A stretch of 41,515 nt of DNA. Origin: an uncultured Muribaculaceae bacterium (lineage in GTDB: Bacteria; Bacteroidota; Bacteroidia; Bacteroidales; Muribaculaceae). A model generated the notes under the pieces. It was given only the letters and a program-made list of their open reading frames with translations, ran no database searches and was not told the DNA's origin. The DNA lies in NCBI GenBank assembly GCA_910577585.1, contig CAJTNN010000023.1:1-41515 (forward strand), in the 5' to 3' direction. The translations under genes and the position numbers were made by a program. Positions 23,723 to 31,423 of the stretch are shown one piece after another. Position 1 is the first letter of the stretch. Every line of letters begins with the position of its first letter.

Positions 23723-25689
23723 ACGTAGTCTGAATCAGAGTCCTGGAGTTTATTTAATTCTTTGACATTCTTGAGGGTGCGCAGAATCTCACCCACATTC
23801 TTGGCAGTAGAGATTGCACCTCGGCCGGTGTAGGGCGGATTGCCGTCGTACATTTCCGAAAGCGATCCGATGCAACCCTCGGCCATCTCCTCCTCATATC
23901 CGATGAGCATTCTCTCGATAAAACCGAGTCCGCTGATGCCGAAGACCTTGAAGTAGGCATCTGCATAGAATCCGAAGAGCCAGGGGCGTGCGGGCCCCTG
24001 ATGCACGGCGCGTTCGCGCTGTTCGGGATTACCGACATAGATCGGGTTATAAGCGTAGCTCTTAGGGCTGAGGGAGCGGATTCCTTTCGGCGTCAGCAAT
24101 TCGCGGGTGGCCAGGTCAAGCACGCGCTTGCGCTGGCGGCGGTCGAGCGGCGAGTATTCCAGTCCGATAGCTATCACCATATTCGGACGCACCTCAAGAT
24201 CAGTGTAAGGCGCATTCACATAATCATACAGATAGCCATAGTCGTTAAGGAAAGTCTTTACGAAAGACTCCTTGACTTGCTCTGCCAAATCTGTCAGAGA
24301 GGCGACATAGTCAGCCTCCTCGGCCGACTCCTCAAGCAGCGAGATGAGGAAACGCAGCGCGTTATACCACAGCGCGTTGAACTCCACGAGATAGCCGGTG
24401 CGCGGAATCAGCGGTCGGCCATCGAGGGCAGCCGACATCCAGCTCACCGGCTGGTGGGTCCCTTCGGTGCTCAGCAAGCCATCAGGGTTAAGCTTGAGAT
24501 TAGGCACCCTGGCCTGCCGGATATCCTCGACCAAGCGTCGCACCTCGGCTGCATATCGGCGCCGGCAATCGGCCAGCCCCGCATGGCGGCGGTATTGTTG
24601 TATGGCCCAGATGGTCCACAACGGCAGGTCCGGTAGATTGATATCCTTGATGACTTCATCCTTCACCCCCTCATCAATATATCTGCGCAGGGCCGCGAGG
24701 AATGTATGCATGATATTCTCAAAATCATCCTTATGGTCGATGGCCAGGGTGCAACCGGGCAGAGCGATGAGTTCGTCGCGGCCACGCACGTTAAACCACG
24801 GGTAGCCGGCCATGATATACATTCCGTCGGGCGTCTTAAGATAGCATTGCTTAGCCGAATTCTTCAGGCAATTATAGAAGCTCGAGCGGCTTGTGCGCCC
24901 TATGAGCTCCTGCTGATAGGTCACTTCAAACTTGGCCGGGTCAGCCTGATAAGTCGAAGCTGAGAAGATAATCGACTCACCCTTCTCGATGGGGAGCTCG
25001 AAATAGCCTGGCACCCAGAGATCCTCGCGGTAGGGTATGCCGCGGTCGCGATCCTTATAGTAGATTATATCCTTGTACCAATGGGCATCATCGACCCAAC
25101 GGGCCGGCTTGTTGAACTGCATGAAGAGTTCCGGGTAGCCCTCGTACAGGCAAGTCGATATACCCCCCTCGATATGCCGGATGGCAGTGTTGATGTTTGA
25201 ATTCTCCACACACAGGTCATTGGCATTTCTGAAAGCCAGGAATGGGCGGAACTGCAGTGTGGTGGGGGAGTGGGCCTCAAGCAGAGTGTATTTGATGAGG
25301 ATGCGGTTCTCATGCGAGATAAACACTTTCTCCTTGCTCAGCACCACGCCACCCACACGGAAAGTCATCGTGGGCACCGTGTCGCAATTGAACTCGCGTA
25401 TATACTTATGTCCGTTGGGGCTGAAGACGCCGTCGCCATATTGGTGCAGCCCGAGATTGAAAGGGGCGTTATGTTGAATCACCGTCTCATCGAGCGATGA
25501 TAGCAACACATGAGCCTTGTCGTCCATTTCAGGAATCGGAATCACCAGCAGACCGTGCTGCTTGCGGGTGTTGCAGCCCACTATGGTGGTGCAATGGTAA
25601 GCGCCCGATTTGTTGGTGCGGAGCATCTCCTTGGGCAGAGATTGCTCCAGGTTAATCATCAGGTTTTTATCAAATTTCAGATAACTCAT
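23719..25689 (-). CDS. Glycogen debranching enzyme (amylo-alpha-1,6-glucosidase type)
   Basis: The 656 residues have a beta-rich N-terminal domain (about 10-260; 'NKSGAYHCTTIVGCNTRKQHGLLV') and a C-terminal (alpha/alpha)6 domain of the GDE_C type (about 275-650). Key segments are 'AGYPWFNVRGRDELIALPG' (about 294-312, with the putative catalytic D305) and 'RTGYLVEFNALWYNAL' (430-445, with E436). No signal peptide is present, so it should hydrolyse alpha-1,6 branches of cytoplasmic glycogen. It is the first gene of the three-gene operon, with a candidate promoter 130-160 bp upstream. The C-terminus is acidic (DSDSDYV) and overlaps the next start. Confidence 0.92.
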   Translation of the reverse strand: MSYLKFDKNLMINLEQSLPKEMLRTNKSGAYHCTTIVGCNTRKQHGLLVIPIPEMDDKAHVLLSSLDETVIQHNAPFNLGLHQYGDGVFSPNGHKYIREFNCDTVPTMTFRVGGVVLSKEKVFISHENRILIKYTLLEAHSPTTLQFRPFLAFRNANDLCVENSNINTAIRHIEGGISTCLYEGYPELFMQFNKPARWVDDAHWYKDIIYYKDRDRGIPYREDLWVPGYFELPIEKGESIIFSASTYQADPAKFEVTYQQELIGRTSRSSFYNCLKNSAKQCYLKTPDGMYIMAGYPWFNVRGRDELIALPGCTLAIDHKDDFENIMHTFLAALRRYIDEGVKDEVIKDINLPDLPLWTIWAIQQYRRHAGLADCRRRYAAEVRRLVEDIRQARVPNLKLNPDGLLSTEGTHQPVSWMSAALDGRPLIPRTGYLVEFNALWYNALRFLISLLEESAEEADYVASLTDLAEQVKESFVKTFLNDYGYLYDYVNAPYTDLEVRPNMVIAIGLEYSPLDRRQRKRVLDLATRELLTPKGIRSLSPKSYAYNPIYVGNPEQRERAVHQGPARPWLFGFYADAYFKVFGISGLGFIERMLIGYEEEMAEGCIGSLSEMYDGNPPYTGRGAISTAKNVGEILRTLKNVKELNKLQDSDSDYV

Positions 25690-25811
25690 AATGAGATCCG
25701 TTTTGAGGGTTAATGCAGGTGTGGGGGTATAGTGACGGAGTGGAAAAGACCTGCAGCGAGGCCGGAAAGTCTTTTGAATTCCATGGCATATGTGACCCGT
25801 GGCCGCGAATG

Positions 25812-25850
25812 CGGATGCAAAGTTAGTCGCATCCGGTAATTATTTGTAAA
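25812..25850 (-). promoter_or_regulatory. Candidate promoter of the glycogen operon, overlapped by a palindrome
   Basis: On the minus strand TAACTTTG (25825-25818) fits the -7 consensus, with TTTA (25850-25847) at 21 bp as an imperfect -33. An inverted repeat CGGATGC (25812-25818) / GCATCCG (25829-25835) straddles the -7 box, as an operator would. Its use by a regulator is an inference. It also lies after the YihY gene, but without a U-tract. Confidence 0.5.
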
Positions 25851-25913
25851 GAAACAAAAAAAAGATGGAATGTGGATAAGAATTTTATATGTTTTGCAAC
25901 ATTTTTGCTATCC

Positions 25914-27476
25914 TTACCACTTGCCTTCCTTTTTTGTAGGCTTGGACTGAGATGGAGCCGAAGCGCGGGCTTCCGGCATCTGCGCTGTGGTGTGGGTATC
26001 CTGTGCATGATTCTGCCGGCCGGTGGGCTGTGGTGCAGACTCTCCTGCAGGCTGGGATGCGCCACCCGGGGCAGCATCGCCATACGAAGCCAGATGATCG
26101 GAATCAATCTTGATTTTATACTGCGAGAGCACGGCGCGGATCTTCTCGGGCGAAGGGAGCTTGACATCGATGACACGCACGGCGTCGGCACGCTGCCATG
26201 CCTCGCGGTTGAGCGCATCCATGCTGCTCACAATCTCAGGATAAATCTCATTGAATCGCGGTATGAAGTCCGAATCCCCCTGCGCGTCGAGGCGGCGGAA
26301 GAGTTCACCCACAGTAAGCGAATCGGCATCCACAGCCGGTGCGAATCCCTGCTCCTGCTCATTGAGCACCACGAAATATATCAATCCTGCCTTATGCAGC
26401 GCATAAGTGATGTCGCCCACCATGCGAATCGGGATATCGTAGAGCGTAGAGAGATCATTGCGGGTGAGCGGCGGCAACTTCTGCTCGAAGCGCGAATAGA
26501 TGGCTGTGGTCACGACGAGCACAATCTTGCGTCGGTAGTCAGCCGATATGGTGGTGACATCTCCCAGGAAATTAAATGCGAAGATATTCTGCAGCGAATA
26601 ACTCAGCACGCACCCGAAGAGCAGGATCAGCCACGACAACTGCAGCCATATAAGCAGCAGCGGCAGAAAAGCAAACGACCCGTAGATGGCATTATACTTT
26701 GACACATATATCTGGCCATTCACAAAGAGCAGCTGTAGAATCTGGAATGCCACCGCACAGATAGCCCCCGCGATAGCCGCATACTTGAACTGCACCTTAG
26801 TGTTGGGAATCAGGAAATATGAGAGAGTGAAGGCCAGCCACGCCAGCACGAGCGGAGCGAACTCCAGAGCGGTGTTGAGCAACGGCGTGAAGATGCGCAG
26901 CGCCAGATTATTCTGCACCAGGGTCGACATGAAAATCGACACACCCGACGAGCACACCATCAGCACCGGCACTATCAGGCATATCGCTATATAATCGGTG
27001 ATTTTCTGATAGAGCGTGCGGTCCTTCTTTATATCCCAGATATTGTTGAAAGCCTCCTCGATGGTGGATAGCAGCGAGATGAGAGTCCATAGAAGCACCA
27101 CGATGCCGACGCCCACGAAAATGCCGTTGGCAGCCTCTTTAAGATAGGAGTCCACGAATCCCATGGCCGTCTCGAGCGCCTTATGCTGGGCCGGGAAATA
27201 CTGATATAGAGAATTTGATATTACATCCTGGAATCCAAACCCCCTGCCGATAGCCAGAAGCAGCGCTATGGCAGGCACTATCGCCAGCACCGCCGAGTAG
27301 GTCAGCGCCGCCGACTTCATCTGCAGACCGCGGTCCATGAAGGAGCGCACCGACAGATTAATCGTCTTGATGATGCGCACGAACACAGTGTTGCGCGGTT
27401 CGCGCCACACACCGATTGTGCAGTAATTATAGAAGTTGATGCTCCAGTCGTAAGCCTTTTTGAAGAAATGTGCCAT
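25914..27476 (-). CDS. YihY/BrkB family integral membrane protein
   Basis: The 520 residues carry the YihY/BrkB domain (about 30-310) with six predicted helices. The sequence 'MKSAALTYSAVLAIVPAIALLLAIG' near the start and 'YKYAAIAGAICAVAFQ'-like later helices are typical. The family includes proteins once wrongly called RNase BN; the true function is unknown. A soluble C-terminal region (about 315-440) with a winged-helix-like pattern follows, and then a low-complexity tail rich in Q, P, S and A ending KPTKKEGKW. The gene lies on the minus strand between rnpB and the glycogen operon and appears to be transcribed separately, because rnpB ends in a strong terminator. Confidence 0.85.
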   Translation of the reverse strand: MAHFFKKAYDWSINFYNYCTIGVWREPRNTVFVRIIKTINLSVRSFMDRGLQMKSAALTYSAVLAIVPAIALLLAIGRGFGFQDVISNSLYQYFPAQHKALETAMGFVDSYLKEAANGIFVGVGIVVLLWTLISLLSTIEEAFNNIWDIKKDRTLYQKITDYIAICLIVPVLMVCSSGVSIFMSTLVQNNLALRIFTPLLNTALEFAPLVLAWLAFTLSYFLIPNTKVQFKYAAIAGAICAVAFQILQLLFVNGQIYVSKYNAIYGSFAFLPLLLIWLQLSWLILLFGCVLSYSLQNIFAFNFLGDVTTISADYRRKIVLVVTTAIYSRFEQKLPPLTRNDLSTLYDIPIRMVGDITYALHKAGLIYFVVLNEQEQGFAPAVDADSLTVGELFRRLDAQGDSDFIPRFNEIYPEIVSSMDALNREAWQRADAVRVIDVKLPSPEKIRAVLSQYKIKIDSDHLASYGDAAPGGASQPAGESAPQPTGRQNHAQDTHTTAQMPEARASAPSQSKPTKKEGKW

Positions 27477-27606
27477 TCAGTAAGATTTAAGTATCTCTCG
27501 AAATAAGATTCAGGTCAATCTCCCGAAATGATTCAAGCCTCTCAATCGAGATGAGATTGATGCCGAACCCTTGAATAAAAAGTATTTGAGAATATTCTTG
27601 TTGAGA

Positions 27607-27674
27607 ATAAAAAATGCAGGCTCCACCGGAATGCCGACGGCGTTGAGCACCGCGGTATTAGGCCGGTGGAGCCT
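27607..27674 (-). terminator. Intrinsic terminator of rnpB
   Basis: In minus-strand sense AGGCTCCACCGG (27674-27663) pairs perfectly with CCGGTGGAGCCT (27629-27618) over 12 bp, followed by GCATTTTTTATT. The 33-nt loop can fold further (AATGCCG with CGGCGTT). It starts about 10 nt after the RNase P RNA. Confidence 0.9.
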
Positions 27675-27683
27675 GATGAAGAG

Positions 27684-28132
27684 TGGCAGAGTCACTATAA
27701 GCCGGGTTATGTGGCTCCGCTGATTGCCATGCATCGCAGGCGCCTCTATAGAAGAGAGCACTGGCGGCGTGGCATATCGCGGGCCGATGGTCATTTATCT
27801 GAGTCTGACGCTTGCGCGCCGACTTTAGCGGCCTACCCCCCGGCAATGGACGAGCAATCCTTGACTGCCGGTATACTTGGCCTTGCAACGCATAGGATGT
27901 GCTGACCCCGCATGTCGCCATGTTTACGGGCGGTGGGCTCTTACCCCACCTTTTCACCCTTACCCGCGCCGACCCCTGCGCCTCAGCGGCGCTAAGTCGG
28001 GAGGGCGGTTATTTTCTGTCACATTGTCCCCGGCGTCGCCGCCGGCTTTCCGTTAGAAAATATGCTGCTCTATGTTGCCCGGACTTTCCTCTTCATGCTC
28101 CCGGCATGAAGCGACCATCCATGTCTCTGCCA
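27684..28132 (-). ncRNA. rnpB: RNase P RNA, bacterial class A
   Basis: This is the catalytic RNA that removes 5' leaders from tRNA precursors. In minus-strand sense it has GAGGAAAGTCCGGGC (28091-28077) near the 5' end, then ACAGAAAATAACCGCC, the conserved core GGGTGAAAAGGTGGGGTAAG (about 27958-27939) followed by GCCCACCG, and ATAACCCGGCTTAT (27710-27697) near the 3' end. Helix P1 is visible as GGCAGAG (about 28131-28125) pairing with CTCTGCC (27691-27685), which sets both ends to within a few bases. The length of about 450 nt is on the long side. The 5' end is about 10 nt after the stop of the upstream membrane-protein gene, and I see no promoter between them, so processing from a shared transcript or a promoter inside that gene is likely. 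Confidence 0.95.
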
Positions 28133-28141
28133 ATATTGTCA

Positions 28142-28828
28142 TCATTTGGCCTCGGCCTCCCCTTTGGGTGTGGCGTCATCGGCCGTAGTGTTATCTTTAT
28201 GTGTATTCATCATTTGCTCTTCGCGGCGCATGTCGGCTGCCTCCTCGCGGGTCTTCTCGCGCTCCATATTGTCGATGTCGTGTTGCAGACGTGCCTCACG
28301 TCCGGCGCTGGCAAAGCCATTGGCCGCGTACACAATCAGAGCGATTCCGGCCACAAGACCTGCGCATGCCGACACTCTCTGCGGCCCCAGCACGATAATC
28401 ACCACGCCTGCCGCCAGAGTCAGCAGCGGCACGATAAACCATCCTGCCGAGGGGCGGAACGGTCGAGCCGCCTGATATACATAGGCAATCTGCGCGAAAG
28501 CCACAAGAATCAGGATTGCTCCCAACGTATAGATGATGGCCGTGATAAAGAAATTAGGCGTGCACATCATCCATATGCCGAATGCCAGGGCAGCCGCAGC
28601 CGCCACTTCAGAAGTCACGGTGATGGCGCTGGCCCCCGCCGAGGCCGGGGTGGCAGGACGCTTATGAAATAGCATCGTGAGCAGCAAAATCAGCGACGGC
28701 ACCGCAATCAGTGCTCCGATGGCCACCACGATTGATGAATATAACTCGGAGTGTCCGTGATAAATCAGCAGCAGAATGCCGATCACCAACGAAGACACAT
28801 AAGTGAAAACGTAACTTTTGCCTTTCAT
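28142..28828 (-). CDS. DUF308/HdeD-like membrane protein
   Basis: The 228 residues form six predicted membrane helices arranged as three similar hairpins, with short GxLIxV-type repeats ('GILLLIYHG', 'GAILILVAFAQI', 'GVVIIVLGPQR'). This resembles DUF308 (HdeD-like) proteins. A hydrophilic, highly charged C-terminal tail of about 45 residues follows (REARLQHDIDNMEREKTREE, then an acidic end). In E. coli HdeD is linked to acid resistance, but that role cannot be assumed here. rnpB follows after about 10 nt on the same strand. No clear promoter was seen in the 274-bp gap upstream (28829-29102), which holds no other recognisable feature. Confidence 0.75.
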   Translation of the reverse strand: MKGKSYVFTYVSSLVIGILLLIYHGHSELYSSIVVAIGALIAVPSLILLLTMLFHKRPATPASAGASAITVTSEVAAAAALAFGIWMMCTPNFFITAIIYTLGAILILVAFAQIAYVYQAARPFRPSAGWFIVPLLTLAAGVVIIVLGPQRVSACAGLVAGIALIVYAANGFASAGREARLQHDIDNMEREKTREEAADMRREEQMMNTHKDNTTADDATPKGEAEAK

Positions 28829-29102
28829 AGTATATGAGTTTACAGTGAAACAACTTCTATCTCTGAGCCGCTGAAGTCATCCGGCGGTTGCTTCCGGGTG
28901 CGGCCTGCATTCGCACTACTCGTATAAATATAGCAATTGATATGCCGGGTAGGGGAGGGCAGCGCATGGCATAGCGTCTCTATTGATAGAATGCGTAGAA
29001 AAGCAAAATTGTTTTCATCCGTGCTCTCTTGCTACGGAAAATATCTTTAATCAGTCGCCGGCGAGAGGACGAAGCACCTCAAGCCTCTCCCAGAAGCCCG
29101 AG

Positions 29103-29762
29103 TCAGGCCTCAGCCGCAGTATTTGCAAACCGCATGCCAATCATTGTGGCGATGAGGTCTACAATCTGCTCATCGCCGAGCAGCGAGGTGTCGACCGACA
29201 GATGATAGTTGTCAGAACGGCCCCAGTTGCGCCCGGTGAAATAGTTGTAGTACTCCTCGCGTTTGCGGTCGAACTTGCGTGCCATCTCCTCCCCCTTAGG
29301 GAGCGAATCGACATCTCCTCGGCGCATTATCGCCTCAGCGCGTCTTGCCACCGGTGCATGCAGGAAGATGCTCACCATGCGCGGATGATGCCGCAGGACA
29401 TAGTCGGCCGAGCGGCCCACAAACACGCAACCACCCCTCTCGGCCAGCTCCGCGATCACGCGTCCCTGGGCCGCGAAAATCGATTCGCTGCTCATCGGAT
29501 TCTGCAGATAAGCATCCTGCACACCGAATGCGTTCGACAGGAGCGAACGGAGCGCCGAGGGGCGCTTCTCGTCATATCGGGCGAAGATATCGGGTGAGAA
29601 TCCGAGTCGGTCGGCCGCTTCCGAAAGCAGCTCCTTATCATAATAATCCAGATTGAACCTCTCGGCCAGTATCTTGCCTATGCGGCGGCCGCCGGAACCG
29701 AATTGCCTGCCCACCACGATGATGATGTCGGCCGGAACGGATTGTGAAGATGGAGAAGGCAT
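29103..29762 (-). CDS. Cytidylate kinase-like P-loop protein
   Basis: The 219 residues start after a short polar leader with 'IIIVVGRQFGSGGRRIGKILAE' (about 13-34 in parts). This is the modified P-loop of the cytidylate-kinase-like family, in which GRQFGSGG precedes R-R-I-G-K30. A LID-type arginine cluster ('RAEAIMRRGDVDSL', then 'ARKFDRKREEYYNYF') and the end 'NYHLSVDTSLLGDEQIVDLI' are characteristic. The expected role is phosphoryl transfer to a nucleotide or a related substrate, but family members are poorly characterised and differ from true Cmk. It is divergently transcribed from the 29930 gene; both -7 elements lie in the 167-bp gap. Confidence 0.85.
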   Translation of the reverse strand: MPSPSSQSVPADIIIVVGRQFGSGGRRIGKILAERFNLDYYDKELLSEAADRLGFSPDIFARYDEKRPSALRSLLSNAFGVQDAYLQNPMSSESIFAAQGRVIAELAERGGCVFVGRSADYVLRHHPRMVSIFLHAPVARRAEAIMRRGDVDSLPKGEEMARKFDRKREEYYNYFTGRNWGRSDNYHLSVDTSLLGDEQIVDLIATMIGMRFANTAAEA

Positions 29763-29855
29763 TGTGTCGTAAAATGAAGTATAATTGCGGATTCAAACAC
29801 ACACTTCGTGTGGCGGGAGAGTGGTCAGACCCTCAAAAGCGGGGGTTTAACACTA

Positions 29856-29863
29856 CAAATTTA
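29856..29863 (-). promoter_or_regulatory. Minus-strand -7 element for the kinase-like gene
   Basis: The minus strand reads TAAATTTG, an exact TAnnTTTG, 94 bp before the ATG at 29762. No good TTTG lies 19-21 bp upstream, so only the -7 is supported. Confidence 0.4.
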
Positions 29864-29895
29864 GGTAAAAATGAGCGTATAAAGAAATTTTTTGT

Positions 29896-29903
29896 TAATT
29901 TTG
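29896..29903 (+). promoter_or_regulatory. Plus-strand -7 element for the 29930 gene
   Basis: TAATTTTG at 29896-29903 fits TAnnTTTG, about 20 nt before a plausible transcript start and 27 bp before the ATG. No clear -33 box is present. It is divergent from the element at 29856-29863. Confidence 0.45.
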
Positions 29904-29929
29904 TGGCCAAACTTATAGTTAATCATAGT

Positions 29930-30316
29930 ATGAGCGACCATAATACAGTTACATCCCCGCAGACTGCTGAGGAAGATGGCATGGCCATCTACGAGCATAT
30001 CGTCAATCATGTCGATGAATGCCACGACCAGCTTGATAATCTGATCATGGATATGAAGAGGGTTGATGCCAGCGGTCAGTTTCTGGCCAGCACGGCAAGA
30101 TTTCTTGCGGCTGTAGACAAAGAGGGATTTGCCGATTATCTTCCGAAACTCATCGAGTCGGCCATAGAGAAAGACCGCGAGCGCCGCTACATAGGTCAGC
30201 TGCTCGAGGCTATCTGGGGCACCGACTATAAGGAGCGTGCCGAAGAGCTCGTGGCCAGCGACGATATATTCCGCCGTCTCTACAAGCGGGTGTATCCGAG
30301 CGGGGTCTTCAATTGA
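29930..30316 (+). CDS. Unrecognised 128-residue soluble protein
   Basis: I do not recognise this family. I choose the ATG at 29930 (MSDHNTVTSPQ), which lies just behind a -7 element; the frame is open back to an ATG at 29744, but that would place coding sequence across the promoter region. The protein looks helical and acidic, with 'YEHIVNHVDECHDQLDNLIMDMKRV' as an amphipathic helix, a central 'ARFLAAVDKEGFADYLPKLIE' and the end 'RLYKRVYPSGVFN'. It has no membrane segment or signal peptide. Its stop lies 8 bp before the cyclophilin ATG, so the two probably form one transcript. Confidence 0.75.
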   Translation: MSDHNTVTSPQTAEEDGMAIYEHIVNHVDECHDQLDNLIMDMKRVDASGQFLASTARFLAAVDKEGFADYLPKLIESAIEKDRERRYIGQLLEAIWGTDYKERAEELVASDDIFRRLYKRVYPSGVFN

Positions 30317-30324
30317 AGCTTAAA

Positions 30325-31197
30325 ATGAGAAAAAAAATCCTACCACTCTTAATATTGGCTCTTGGTGCAGGAGGCTTGGCCATGGCCACGCACTCCGCAG
30401 CGGCCGGGAGCCAACCCCAATTACCCATTGAAATGACCGACACAGTCAATCAGCGCGATGCCATCGTAGAGATTCTGACCACGGAGGGTCCGCTGACAGT
30501 GCGCCTCTACGGCGACACTCCCGGCCATCGTGCCAACTTCCTCAAACTCGCCGAAGAGGGATACTACGACGGCGTGCTTTTTCACCGCGTGATCAAAGAC
30601 TTCATGGTGCAGACCGGCGACCCCGACTCGAAGACAGCCGCCCCGGGCCAGCATCTTGGCAGCGGCGATCCGGGCTATACCCTCGAGGCAGAGATACTCT
30701 ATCCGAAGCATTATCACAAGTATGGTGCTCTGGCGGCGGCCCGCACCGGCGACCAGGTCAATCCCGAACGTCGCTCATCAGGCTCGCAATTCTATATCGT
30801 CACCGGCCAGAAACAGTCGGCCCGCTCAATTGAGCAATCAGAGATGCGCATGGCCAACGACGTGAAGCAGAAATACTGGATGAAGCTCATGAAAGAGAAC
30901 GCCGCCCGCATCAAGGAGCTGCAGGCCGCCGGCGATCGCGACTCGCTCGAAAACTTCCGCCAGCAACTGATTGAGAAACTTGAGGCAGAGGTCGAGGTGC
31001 CCACGCTGCCCCAGAACCTCAAGGATGACTACATCACTCTCGGCGGCACACCGCATCTCGACAATCAATACACCGTGTTCGGTGAGGTAATCGACGGCAT
31101 GGAGACTGTAGAGAAGATACAGAATGCCGAAGTCGATGCCTCCGACCGTCCCAAAGAGGATGTGAAGATCATCAGCATGAAGGTGATTGAGAAATAA
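30325..31197 (+). CDS. Periplasmic cyclophilin-type peptidyl-prolyl isomerase
   Basis: The protein catalyses cis-trans isomerisation of X-Pro bonds. The ATG at 30325 gives 290 residues with a signal peptide (MRKK, hydrophobic to about 24, no lipobox cysteine); the TTG at 30313 overlaps the upstream stop and adds nothing useful. Cyclophilin segments are 'DTPGHRANFLKLAEEGYYDG', 'FHRVIKDFMVQTGDP', 'GSQFYIVTG' and 'YTVFGEVIDGMETVEKIQ'. A helical, charged insertion of about 70 residues (from 'QKQSARSIEQSEMR' to 'VPTLPQNLKDDY') separates GSQFYIVTG from the last strands, which makes it longer than simple bacterial cyclophilins. It is probably a periplasmic folding factor. Confidence 0.92.
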   Translation: MRKKILPLLILALGAGGLAMATHSAAAGSQPQLPIEMTDTVNQRDAIVEILTTEGPLTVRLYGDTPGHRANFLKLAEEGYYDGVLFHRVIKDFMVQTGDPDSKTAAPGQHLGSGDPGYTLEAEILYPKHYHKYGALAAARTGDQVNPERRSSGSQFYIVTGQKQSARSIEQSEMRMANDVKQKYWMKLMKENAARIKELQAAGDRDSLENFRQQLIEKLEAEVEVPTLPQNLKDDYITLGGTPHLDNQYTVFGEVIDGMETVEKIQNAEVDASDRPKEDVKIISMKVIEK

Positions 31198-31277
31198 GGC
31201 AACTTCGCCGTCGCGCACCTTTGACAACCCTATAATCTAACGAAAAAGATTTTTCTTGAGGATTATTTAACATTTTT

Positions 31278-31308
31278 TTTGTAAATAATCCAGAAATATG
31301 TATCTTTA
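31278..31308 (+). promoter_or_regulatory. Bacteroidetes promoter of the DUF349 gene
   Basis: TTTG at 31278-31281 and TATCTTTA at 31301-31308 are 19 bp apart, one mismatch from the consensus. They lie 115 bp before the ATG at 31424. Confidence 0.6.
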
Positions 31309-31423
31309 CAGACTGAAATGCCGATGCTGCCGCCATAGTGCTGCCGGAAGCAGAAAACCATTAATCCGACAGTGGCGACGCACCCGAGCATAAGTCTACA
31401 GAAGAGATAAATCCCGACCAGAC

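Noticed and set aside
27899..28672. 257-codon plus-strand open frame over rnpB and the DUF308-like gene
   Set aside because: The minus strand carries a clear RNase P RNA and a membrane protein. The open frame has arginine- and cysteine-rich low-quality sequence.
29744..29929. Extended start of the 128-residue protein
   Set aside because: It would cross the likely promoter and overlap the start of the divergent gene.
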